Shown here piece after piece: positions 19,999 through 27,929 of a DNA stretch of 64,000 bases. The notes beneath the pieces were generated by a model. That model made no database searches, was not told the DNA's origin, and saw only the letters and a list, made by a program, of their open reading frames with translations. The translations under genes were made by a program, and so were the position numbers. Positions within the stretch are counted from its first letter, which is position 1, and every line of letters starts with the position of its first letter. This stretch comes from Pelistega sp. (GTDB lineage Bacteria; Pseudomonadota; Gammaproteobacteria; Burkholderiales; Burkholderiaceae_B), in the NCBI GenBank assembly GCA_030538255.1, contig JAUNUI010000002.1, positions 133,768 through 197,767 on the forward strand. The letters run 5' to 3'.

Positions 19999-20966
19999 GA
20001 TTGCACGTCGCTCATTGCTAAGTAGCGCTGTAAATACGCTTGATACTCGCTTTTAGGCATTGTATCAAGGAGTTTTTCTAAGGCTTGCGTACTGATCAAG
20101 CCTTGCTGATGAGCAAGTTGTTCTGGACTGGCAATTTTAATGCCCTGTCGTTGCTCAATAGCTTGAACGATATGACTCGCTTCAGACAAGCTGTTCGGTG
20201 TGCCCATGTCTAACCACAAGAACTCTGATGCCAAGCGTTGTACCTGCAATTGTTGGCGCTCTAAATACATTTGGTTGATATCGGTGATTTCTAACTCACC
20301 ACGCGCGCTCGGCTGCAGTCCTTGCGCCAAATCACAGACCATAGGTGGATAAAAGTATAAACCCGTTACAGCCATATTGGAGCGTGTCTCCACGGGCTTT
20401 TCAATAATCCGCTCAGGCTTATTCTCGGCATTAAACTCCACCACCCCATAACGCTGCGCATCTTGCACAGGAATCGCAAAAATCACCGCTTCTTCTTCCG
20501 CGCTAGCTTGTTGCAGTTGCTGACTAAAGCCAGCGCCAAAGAAAATATTATCCCCTAGGATTAAGGCCACCGGCTTACCCGCCATAAATTCTTGTGCAAT
20601 GATTAGCGCTTGTGCAATCCCCTCAGGACGTGCTTGCTGCGCATATTCGATCCGCAAACCCCATGCAGAACCATCGCCCAATAAGCGCTGAAATAAGGGC
20701 ATATCATGGGGCGTCGTGATGATTAAGATTTCTTGTATGCCCGCTTGCATCAAGGTGCAAAGCGGATAGTAAATCATGGGCTTATCAAAGACCGGCAAGA
20801 GCTGCTTAGAAATCACCGCGGTCATGGGATATAGACGCGAACCTAAACCACCGGCAAGGATAATTCCTTTACGAGTAGCTTTAGTCGATGATGGTACTAA
20901 TTTCTTATCACACACCTTGCTTGAGTCCTTAGTGGCGCCTAGACCAGCTCCCTGGCATATCGTCAC
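19995..20966 (-). CDS. rfbA: glucose-1-phosphate thymidylyltransferase
   Basis: A 323-residue RmlA that makes dTDP-glucose from dTTP and glucose 1-phosphate. The nucleotide-binding loop GIILAGGLGSRLYPMT begins at residue 34, so the annotated frame has about 32 extra N-terminal residues rich in K, T, S compared with the usual 290-residue enzyme. No ATG lies between the first codon and the loop, so either the extension is real or a GTG (residue 18) is used. Other motifs are FDKPMIYYPL, ILGDNIFFG and ITDINQMYL. It lies 24 bp after rfbB and overlaps rfbC by 4 bp. Confidence 0.93.
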   Translation of the reverse strand: MTICQGAGLGATKDSSKVCDKKLVPSSTKATRKGIILAGGLGSRLYPMTAVISKQLLPVFDKPMIYYPLCTLMQAGIQEILIITTPHDMPLFQRLLGDGSAWGLRIEYAQQARPEGIAQALIIAQEFMAGKPVALILGDNIFFGAGFSQQLQQASAEEEAVIFAIPVQDAQRYGVVEFNAENKPERIIEKPVETRSNMAVTGLYFYPPMVCDLAQGLQPSARGELEITDINQMYLERQQLQVQRLASEFLWLDMGTPNSLSEASHIVQAIEQRQGIKIASPEQLAHQQGLISTQALEKLLDTMPKSEYQAYLQRYLAMSDVQS

Positions 20967-20990
20967 CGAGTTGAGCTGATTGGAGAAAAC

Positions 20991-22061
20991 TTATGTATTG
21001 CGGGGCGCTTTCGCACAGTAGACATTCCAATATGCCTCTAGCGTTGCTTGCATCCCTTGCTCAAAACTATATTCTGCCTGCCATCCCAAGGCCTTCAGTT
21101 TATTGATATTTAACGCATATCGCCTATCATGGCCAGGTCTATCACTGACAAATTGCACCAGATCATGATACGAACTATGCACTAAGCCCAATGACAAGCC
21201 ACAGACTGAACTCGCAATAATACCTTGAGAACGGCTCTGGGCCATGCTCTGTTTACGATCTAAGAAATCACAAAGCATATGCGCTATTTGCCGATTCGTC
21301 ACCTCTTGCTCTGCACCAATATTATAAATTTCACCCACCTCACCTTGCGTTAATAAGAACCATAAGGCGGCGCAATGGTCTTTCACATAGATCCAATCGC
21401 GTACTTGTAGACCATCGCCATACAGAGGCATCGCTTGTTGTTGTAGCGCTTGTTGAAAAAGCTTAGGGATTAATTTTTCAGGGTATTGATGGGGACCATA
21501 ATTATTACCACAACGACTAATCATCACCGGTAATTTATAGGTATTATGCCAAGCCATGACGAACTGCTCGGCTGCGGCTTTACTGGCTGAATAGGGATTA
21601 CGCGCCTGGACGGGATCGCTTTCGGTAAAAGGCACTGCGTCAGCGCTTAAGCTACCGTATACCTCATCGCTTGAGACATAAAGAAAGCGAAAAGCTGCCT
21701 GTTCCTTACTTGGCAAGGCCTCATAATAGCGCTGTGCTTGCTTGAGTAAGGCAACCGTACCTTGCACATTATTATAGACAAAAGGCATGGCCTCATCGAT
21801 TGCCCGATCGACGTGCGTATCGGCGGCGAAATGTACAATGGCTGAGATTTTATGCTGCGCGAACACAGCGGCTAGGGCTTTTTCATCACAGACATCTGCG
21901 TGCACAAAATGATACTCGGGATGCGCTTGCACCGCACGTAGATTATCGACATTGGCCGCATAGCTTAGCTTATCCAAATTAACGATAGGACTGTGCTGTA
22001 GGTAATCAAGAATAAAGTGACTACCGATAAAACCACAACCGCCAGTGACAAGGATAGTCAT
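20991..22061 (-). CDS. rfbB: dTDP-glucose 4,6-dehydratase
   Basis: A 356-residue extended short-chain dehydrogenase that converts dTDP-glucose to the 4-keto-6-deoxy form. The NAD loop TGGCGFIGSHF is at 6-16, SSDEVYG holds the active-site acid pair, and YSASKAAAEQ holds the YxxxK. Close to the C-terminus, between LCDFLDRKQ and VSDRPGHDRRYAL, there is an insertion of about 30 residues (including SSVCGLSLG) that I do not know from typical RmlB. It begins one base before the galU stop codon's end of the transcript, so coupling with galU is likely. Confidence 0.94.
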   Translation of the reverse strand: MTILVTGGCGFIGSHFILDYLQHSPIVNLDKLSYAANVDNLRAVQAHPEYHFVHADVCDEKALAAVFAQHKISAIVHFAADTHVDRAIDEAMPFVYNNVQGTVALLKQAQRYYEALPSKEQAAFRFLYVSSDEVYGSLSADAVPFTESDPVQARNPYSASKAAAEQFVMAWHNTYKLPVMISRCGNNYGPHQYPEKLIPKLFQQALQQQAMPLYGDGLQVRDWIYVKDHCAALWFLLTQGEVGEIYNIGAEQEVTNRQIAHMLCDFLDRKQSMAQSRSQGIIASSVCGLSLGLVHSSYHDLVQFVSDRPGHDRRYALNINKLKALGWQAEYSFEQGMQATLEAYWNVYCAKAPRNT

Positions 22062-22062
22062 C

Positions 22063-22914
22063 TTATTTCTCGTACTTTAAACCGTGGTACTTCTCACCAA
22101 AGGCAATATTCGCACGGAAGAAGCCTTCCTTGCTACCGCAATCAAAGCGCTCACCTTCATAAGCATAACCAAAGACCTTACGACTTTTCATGAGTGCAGC
22201 AATACCATCAGTGAGTTGAATTTCACCACCGGCACCCTTACCGATATGACGTAAATGCTCAAAAATCTCAGGCTCTAAGATATAACGACCCACAACGGCC
22301 TTATTCGATGGTGCTTTAGCCGGCTCAGGTTTTTCGACAATATTGTTGACTAAAATCGTGCCAGGAGCGTATTGCGTGCCGGCAATAATACCGTATTTCT
22401 TGGTATCTTCCTGTGCCACTGTCTGAATGCCCAAGACACTGCCTTCATTCGCATGGGCAGCTTGTATCAGTTGCAGCGTGACTGAGGTTTGTGCATCAAT
22501 CAGGTCATCGGCTAATAGCACAGCGAAGGGTTCATTCCCGACAACAGGCTCAGCGCAAAGTACCGCATGCCCCAACCCTAAGGGGGCATGTTGACGGATA
22601 TAAATACAGTTCACGTTCTCTGGCAAAATACCCTTAAGAATAGAGAGTAACTCGGTCTTGCCCTTAGCAGCTAACTCCGCTTCCATCTCAGGTTGTGTGT
22701 CGAAGTGATCTTCAATCGCTCGCTTATTACGACCCGTGATGAAAATCAGATCGGTAATACCGGCGGCAATCGCTTCCTCAACCGCATATTGAATGAGCGG
22801 CTTATCAACAACTGGTAACATCTCTTTGGGCATGGCTTTCGTCGCCGGAAGAAATCGTGTACCTAAGCCAGCAACGGGAAATACAGCTTTGCGAATTGGA
22901 TTCATAACGCTCAT
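22063..22914 (-). CDS. galU: UTP-glucose-1-phosphate uridylyltransferase
   Basis: A roughly 283-residue GalU, producing UDP-glucose for LPS and other glycans. [20 protein letters not shown] and [14 protein letters not shown] are diagnostic, and the later [11 protein letters not shown] and GSKEGF segments agree. The ORF could begin with TTG at 22917; ATG codons are at 22914 and 22905, the latter preceded by GATGAG. It heads the operon galU-rfbB-rfbA-rfbC, with one base between its stop and the rfbB start. Residue count is near E. coli GalU (302) but shorter, as in many proteobacteria. Confidence 0.95.
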   Translation of the reverse strand: MSVMNPIRKAVFPVAGLGTRFLPATKAMPKEMLPVVDKPLIQYAVEEAIAAGITDLIFITGRNKRAIEDHFDTQPEMEAELAAKGKTELLSILKGILPENVNCIYIRQHAPLGLGHAVLCAEPVVGNEPFAVLLADDLIDAQTSVTLQLIQAAHANEGSVLGIQTVAQEDTKKYGIIAGTQYAPGTILVNNIVEKPEPAKAPSNKAVVGRYILEPEIFEHLRHIGKGAGGEIQLTDGIAALMKSRKVFGYAYEGERFDCGSKEGFFRANIAFGEKYHGLKYEK

Positions 22915-22917
22915 CAA

Positions 22918-23249
22918 TATTGGAAATTAAATTAAGTCTTATTTTAACGCAGTCCCCCATTTTCGGGAAGTTGCCCTATGTTTAAAGGGAAATCATCCTT
23001 AATACTGAGCACACTTTGTTCTGGTTTGAAGGAGCCTATCAAACAGCAAAATACGCCACCCTCTAGACTTTTATCGCTAAGCACGCTCAAACCTGAGTAT
23101 CGACCAGCGCGCCGACAGCCGCATCAAGTGCATTTCCTAGGGCGTAAAACTTCGCTCATTCGCGCAAGAGCGAGTTAGCTCTAATAGCTGTTAAAATATC
23201 AAGCATTAGGTTCAAATTATAGAGCCGTCAGAGTGAGTAACTTATCCCT
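22918..23249. other. 332-bp spacer between divergent galU and pgi
   Basis: It must contain the promoters for the galU operon and for pgi, but no box could be assigned with confidence. A 66-codon plus-strand frame (22978-23178) has no ribosome site or recognisable content and is not annotated. Confidence 0.5.
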
Positions 23250-24803
23250 ATGTCTAAAGTCGCTGATCTAAGCACCTTACCTGCCTGGCATGCATTTAGC
23301 CAAGCCGTTAAACACGCCATGCCCTCAAGCACTACACCGCGGATTATTGAGGCCGCTGGCTTACGCCTAGACCTCAGTGCCCAGCGTAACTCTGAGGCCA
23401 TGCAAGCGGCAATTGAGCAATTACTAGAGGCACGTGACTTCAAAGCACAGCGCGAGGGTCTATTTAAGGGAGCGATTAGCAACCCCACTGAACATCGCCC
23501 TGCTTGGCATACCATGCTGCGGGCGCCACAACCGATACCTGAAGTGGCCCATGAACGTCAACGTGTTCTGGAGTTTGTGCGCCGTGCTGATAGTGAGCGC
23601 CGCTATCGGAATATCGTGCATATCGGTATTGGCGGTAGTGATTGGGGCGTGCGCTTAGCTGTGGCGGCATTCGGCTATGCCGGCATGTGGCGTAATATTC
23701 GTTACGTGTCAAATATTGACGGCCATGCGATTGAAGCTGGTCTCTCAGGTCTAGATCCCCACGAAACCTTAGTCGTGGTCGCCACCAAGTCTTTTAAAAC
23801 TGCCGAAACCCTGGAAAATGCCGCACGTGCTTTAGAATGGCTAAAGTCGGCGAATATCACAGACCCGATGAACCAAATTATTGGCATTACCGCCAATCCT
23901 GAGGCCGCGCGTGCTTGGGGCTTACACGATGCTTTAATTTTTCGCTTCTGGGACTGGGTCGGCGGTCGCTTTTCCATCTGGTCAGCCGTGGGCGTTGCCG
24001 CAGGCTTAGCGGTGGGCACGAATGTGATGGCAGGCTTGCAAAATGGCGCTACGGCTATGGACCAACACTTTCTCTCTGCACCGGCCGCAAGCAATGCCCC
24101 AATCCAGATGGCCTTAACAGGCATTGCCAATCGTAGTGTGCTGGAATATGGCTCACTGAATATTGCTGCCTATGATTCACGCCTAGCTAATCTCATACCT
24201 TATCTTCAACAATTAGAAATGGAGTCATTAGGTAAGTCGGTCGATGCCCAAGGCAATCCAATTCAGGTGGCAACGGGCCCGGCCGTATGGGGTATGCCAG
24301 GTACTGATGCACAACATACCTTCTTCCAATGGTTGCATCAAAGTAGTCGCGGCGCACCTGTTGATTTTATTATTTGCCAACATGAGGATCATCGTTGGAA
24401 GGCACATCATCGCCAGCTACTTGCACACTGCTTAGCGCAGCGTGAAGCCTTATTAAAAGGCAAGACTCTCGAACAAGCGACGGCTGAATGCATTACCCAA
24501 GGTTTAGATCCTAAGCAGGCTGAGGAGCTCGCTAAGCATCAAACCTTACCTGGAGGTCGCCCCTCAAATCTGATTGTGTTACCGCGCTTAACCCCATTTG
24601 CCCTAGGCGCACTATTAGCCTTATATGAGCACAAGGTATTTGTACAAGGCGTGATTTGGGGCTTGAATCCTTTTGACCAATGGGGGGTTGAATATGGCAA
24701 ACAACTTGCCTTGGATATTTATGCGGAATTACATGATTTACGCTCAGGCCTGTCTGAGCATGATGCCTCAACGGCCTATTGGATAGAGCAGTTTAAGGGC
24801 TGA
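23250..24803 (+). CDS. pgi: glucose-6-phosphate isomerase
   Basis: A 517-residue phosphoglucose isomerase interconverting glucose 6-phosphate and fructose 6-phosphate. Both PROSITE-type signatures are recognisable: the sugar-phosphate site VHIGIGGSDWGVRLA and the C-terminal GLNPFDQWGVEYGK. LPGGRPSN follows the family pattern. It is somewhat shorter than the E. coli enzyme (549). Its products feed both galU/rfb (glucose 6-phosphate side) and glmU (fructose 6-phosphate side). It ends in a hairpin shared with wzz. Confidence 0.96.
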   Translation: MSKVADLSTLPAWHAFSQAVKHAMPSSTTPRIIEAAGLRLDLSAQRNSEAMQAAIEQLLEARDFKAQREGLFKGAISNPTEHRPAWHTMLRAPQPIPEVAHERQRVLEFVRRADSERRYRNIVHIGIGGSDWGVRLAVAAFGYAGMWRNIRYVSNIDGHAIEAGLSGLDPHETLVVVATKSFKTAETLENAARALEWLKSANITDPMNQIIGITANPEAARAWGLHDALIFRFWDWVGGRFSIWSAVGVAAGLAVGTNVMAGLQNGATAMDQHFLSAPAASNAPIQMALTGIANRSVLEYGSLNIAAYDSRLANLIPYLQQLEMESLGKSVDAQGNPIQVATGPAVWGMPGTDAQHTFFQWLHQSSRGAPVDFIICQHEDHRWKAHHRQLLAHCLAQREALLKGKTLEQATAECITQGLDPKQAEELAKHQTLPGGRPSNLIVLPRLTPFALGALLALYEHKVFVQGVIWGLNPFDQWGVEYGKQLALDIYAELHDLRSGLSEHDASTAYWIEQFKG

Positions 24804-24821
24804 GTACGGCCCATCATAAAC

Positions 24822-24855
24822 AAAATAAGCGAGACTCAAGGGCCTCGCTTATTTT
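24822..24855. terminator. bidirectional terminator between pgi and wzz
   Basis: AAAATAAGCGAG at 24822-24833 pairs perfectly with CTCGCTTATTTT at 24844-24855. The A and T ends supply a T run in both directions, fitting the convergent genes on either side. Confidence 0.9.
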
Positions 24856-24885
24856 CATTATATTGACTGTGGCTGATGTCTAGAT

Positions 24886-25995
24886 TTACACATTGCCCAC
24901 TGATGAGGCACGACGTCGGTTGGCGAATGCACCCGCAATTAAGACATATAAACAGGCCAGTACACCACCTAAGACACCACCCAGCACCGCCAATTGCGCA
25001 CGCTTAGGCGAGATACGTTGGGTTGGAAGCGTTGGGCGCATCTGGTAGTTAAAGGCAATAAACTCAGGGCTCTGACTCGTTAGTTTTTCAAGCTCTTCTA
25101 CTTCGTATTTCAAGCGATAGTAGTTAGATGGATAGATAATCGGCTCAGTCTTGGCCACATCTAATAAAGCTTGAAGAATTTCTTCGCCTTGTAGATAAAG
25201 CTGTTGTGGATTCGCATTAATTTCCAAGACTAGGCTATTACCATCTGTACGTCCTGATAAGCCACCTGGAGCACTTTTAATGCCAGCTTTCTGCGCTGTT
25301 TTTAAAGCCGACTCATAGTTTTCAATAGAAACTTGACGTGAGGTTGCAAGATTACGCTCAATATCAGCGATTTGTTGCTTACGCATGGCAATCGAGGCGT
25401 TGAAACTATTCGAAGATTCACGCGCAAAGAGTTCCTGGGCACGCTCATTAATATTGACAAGATAACCGGTCAAGGTAGACTGTGCAGTTTCAGGATTATC
25501 TGTTGTAAAACTGATCGAGTATGCCGCCAAGAGAGTCTTCTCTTTGTCATCAGGAATCTGTACGGCTAAATTCCTCATTAAAGAGTCAAGCACTGAGGCA
25601 GGAGCATCCCCATTCTCTTTAACTAAGCGTTGGAATAACTCAGTTTTAGCCAGATAAGTGCTCTTCTCATCACTATCCGCTGCAGTATATAAAAATAGAT
25701 TAAACGCTTCCGTTAAGACTGCCTGCACATTAATATCGTTCTCAGCATCATTAATACGATTAATCGCGCGCTTATAATCGAGTAAGGCTTCCGTATTCGC
25801 GACCCGTGGTGCCACCACCAGCGCCGTCGAGCGCCACTCTTCTTTCATTAGTAAAGAAGCACCATAAGCACCAGCAAAGCCCAAGGCCGCAATTAAGATA
25901 ATGAGAAGCTTACGTTGCCACAGTGTACTAATCAGGTCAAGTAAATCAATTTCATCATTAGCTGGAGTGACTCGTGCATGATTAGATTCAGCCAT
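24886..25995 (-). CDS. Wzz/FepE-type polysaccharide chain-length determinant
   Basis: A 369-residue polysaccharide co-polymerase type protein that sets the modal chain length of O-antigen or a related glycan. The N-terminal membrane segment (about 30-50: LLIILIAALGFAGAYGASLL) follows the EIDLLDLISTLWQRK opening usual for Wzz; a large periplasmic region is followed by the proline-rich PTLPTQRISPKRAQ and a second membrane segment (about 340-358). It may act with the rfb and glycosyltransferase genes nearby. No O-antigen polymerase or flippase is in the window. A hairpin sits 18 bp before its start. Confidence 0.9.
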   Translation of the reverse strand: MAESNHARVTPANDEIDLLDLISTLWQRKLLIILIAALGFAGAYGASLLMKEEWRSTALVVAPRVANTEALLDYKRAINRINDAENDINVQAVLTEAFNLFLYTAADSDEKSTYLAKTELFQRLVKENGDAPASVLDSLMRNLAVQIPDDKEKTLLAAYSISFTTDNPETAQSTLTGYLVNINERAQELFARESSNSFNASIAMRKQQIADIERNLATSRQVSIENYESALKTAQKAGIKSAPGGLSGRTDGNSLVLEINANPQQLYLQGEEILQALLDVAKTEPIIYPSNYYRLKYEVEELEKLTSQSPEFIAFNYQMRPTLPTQRISPKRAQLAVLGGVLGGVLACLYVLIAGAFANRRRASSVGNV

Positions 25996-26012
25996 ACATT
26001 TTCCTTATATCA

Positions 26013-26059
26013 AAAAATAGGTTTCCTTACTCATGGAATAAGGAAACCTTAATATTATA
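26013..26059 (-). promoter_or_regulatory. hairpin with T run, and TATAAT box, just upstream of wzz
   Basis: AGGTTTCCTTA at 26019-26029 pairs perfectly with TAAGGAAACCT at 26039-26049 (11-bp stem, 9-nt loop). Read on the minus strand the stem is followed by six T at 26018-26013, the shape of an intrinsic terminator for lipA, which ends 75 bp earlier. The wzz ATG follows only 18 bp later. A perfect TATAAT lies on the minus strand at 26059-26054, which would start a transcript at about the hairpin. Whether this is a lipA terminator or a wzz leader element is not decided. Confidence 0.75.
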
Positions 26060-26124
26060 TGATAACTTGCTTGCTTATACAGTAGAGATTAGCTAAGTTT
26101 AACACTAAGCTTAGTCCCACTTAA

Positions 26125-27099
26125 TTAAACACCCGCCGCATGTGCCTGCACATCCGCATGATACGATGAACGCACCATGGCACCCACGGCAGCATGGGTG
26201 AAGCCCATCTTATAGGCCTCTTCCTCAAACATCTTGAAGGTATCAGGGTGAACATAACGCATCACCGGTAGATGATGCTCTGAAGGTTGTAAGTACTGGC
26301 CAATGGTCAGCATCTCAATATCATGCTCACGCATATCGCGCATGACCTCAAGGATTTCCTCATCGGTCTCACCTAAACCCACCATCAAGCCTGATTTAGT
26401 TGGGATACTCGGATGTTGTGCTTTAAAGTCTTTAAGCAGTTTTAATGAGTGCATATAGTCGGCACCAGGACGCGACTGCTTATACAGACGTGGCACGGTC
26501 TCTAGATTATGGTTCATCACATCAGGTAGACCCTGAGCAAAGATATCCAATGCCTTATCCAAGCGACCACGGAAGTCCGGGACAAGTACCTCAATCTGCG
26601 TTAAGGGCGAGCGCTCGCGAATTTCATTGATACATTCAACAAAGTGGCCAGCGCCACCATCACGCAAGTCATCGCGATCAACGGAGGTAATCACCACGTA
26701 CTTTAAGCGCATCTGCGCAATCGATTTGGCTAAATTACTCGGTTCATTCACGTCTAAAGGATCAGGGCGACCATGGCCCACGTCACAGAAAGGACAACGA
26801 CGAGTACACTTATCGCCCATAATCATAAATGTGGCCGTGCCATTACCGAAGCACTCACCAATATTAGGGCAAGAGGCTTCCTCACAAACGGTAAACATCT
26901 CATTTTCACGTAAGATTTTCTTAATTTCATCAAAGCGTGAATTAGGTGCTGCGGCTTTTACGCGAATCCACTCTGGCTTTTTCAAGCGCTCAGTTTGTAC
27001 CACTTTAATCGGGATACGTGAGGTTTTATCGAAGGATTTTTGTTTTTTCGTTGCATCGTAAGCAACGTCTTTATGAATAGGGATAATTTTTTCGGTCAT
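26125..27099 (-). CDS. lipA: lipoyl synthase
   Basis: A 324-residue radical SAM enzyme that inserts two sulfurs into protein-bound octanoyl groups. The auxiliary cluster cysteines [12 protein letters not shown] and the radical SAM motif CTRRCPFC are present, and the C-terminal RSSY ends the family core. I start it at ATG 27099 ([10 protein letters not shown]), preceded by AAGGAAT at good distance; an upstream in-frame extension of 11 codons is less likely. In many beta-proteobacteria lipA follows lipB directly; here about 4 kb with an adhesin locus lies between them. Confidence 0.96.
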   Translation of the reverse strand: MTEKIIPIHKDVAYDATKKQKSFDKTSRIPIKVVQTERLKKPEWIRVKAAAPNSRFDEIKKILRENEMFTVCEEASCPNIGECFGNGTATFMIMGDKCTRRCPFCDVGHGRPDPLDVNEPSNLAKSIAQMRLKYVVITSVDRDDLRDGGAGHFVECINEIRERSPLTQIEVLVPDFRGRLDKALDIFAQGLPDVMNHNLETVPRLYKQSRPGADYMHSLKLLKDFKAQHPSIPTKSGLMVGLGETDEEILEVMRDMREHDIEMLTIGQYLQPSEHHLPVMRYVHPDTFKMFEEEAYKMGFTHAAVGAMVRSSYHADVQAHAAGV

Positions 27100-27412
27100 A
27101 ACCAATTCCTTGCTGCTTAACTCTAAGCGCAAGCACAGTAAAGATGGGTAAAGAATAATCTTGCTATTGTACTCTTGATTTACTTAAAACCTAGAAAAAC
27201 CCTATGAAACTCATGAATGTGCTGAATATATAAATTAAGGATGGTATTCCTAGAGAACACCACCCCTCCATCATATTGTTTAACTGCCCGTGCTAGCGTA
27301 CTGTACACCTAAACAAATTGCACCTAATACACTTATTTTAGCTTCACAACGTGCACTTATGTCTTGCGCTCCATAAGTCTTAAGACACTTTAACTTGATA
27401 CATTTAAGTTCA
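27100..27412. other. 313-bp spacer between the BamE-like gene and lipA
   Basis: No gene seen. It should contain the lipA promoter. It holds a small palindrome AGTCTTAAGACT-like sequence around 27376-27386 that could form a weak stem, but no clear terminator for the BamE-like gene. Confidence 0.4.
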
Positions 27413-27808
27413 TCACTGGGCTTGCACACAATTACCTGGCTTCCATAAGAAGGTGCGGGCGTTCATATTAGTATCGAAAAGTACTTTAAACTGGCACACT
27501 TTATGCTCACCATGATGACGTGCATTAAAGACATAGTCCCATTCCCGCACATCGAACCAGCCTTCATGATAATGTGGGCGACCTATTAATTGATAGAGCT
27601 GTTGTTTATTCATGCCTGCTTCTAGGCGGCGAACATTATCCCAGATAGGCCAACTCCCCTTCTGGTCTGCCACTCCTTCAAATACCGAATCTTCGATAGC
27701 CGGCCAAATGGGATTATCGCTTGTACCTTCCTTAGTGATTTTGCTTAAATTACCGCAGGCAGATAGCATCAAAGCGATGCCTAAACTTGCTACGCTAAAT
27801 TTTCTCAT
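27413..27808 (-). CDS. BamE/SmpA-OmlA family lipoprotein next to the adhesin
   Basis: A 131-residue protein with a lipoprotein signal (LMLSAC, lipidated Cys18) and a BamE-like domain: RLEAGMNKQQLYQLIGRPHYHEGWFDV matches the pattern of a helix pair followed by G-x-P and a strand, then WDYVFN. The general BamE protein helps outer membrane protein assembly, but this copy is located 121 bp after a trimeric autotransporter on the same strand. Known partners of such adhesins include Acinetobacter TpgA, which has an SmpA/OmlA domain, and the lipoprotein SadB of Salmonella. I infer an accessory role for this adhesin; being the housekeeping BamE is the alternative. Confidence 0.8.
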   Translation of the reverse strand: MRKFSVASLGIALMLSACGNLSKITKEGTSDNPIWPAIEDSVFEGVADQKGSWPIWDNVRRLEAGMNKQQLYQLIGRPHYHEGWFDVREWDYVFNARHHGEHKVCQFKVLFDTNMNARTFLWKPGNCVQAQ

Positions 27809-27929
27809 AGTTTTTCCTTCGATTCGTATCCGTTATAACTCATCAGCACTAGGTTTGAACGTTAGGCTGATGAGCTAAATATCTCTTTTTAGTTAATGCG
27901 TTGACTTGATGCGCTGTATGATGCCTGGT

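Noticed and set aside
22978-23178. 66-codon frame between galU and pgi
   Set aside because: No ribosome site or homology that I recognise; lies in the divergent promoter region.
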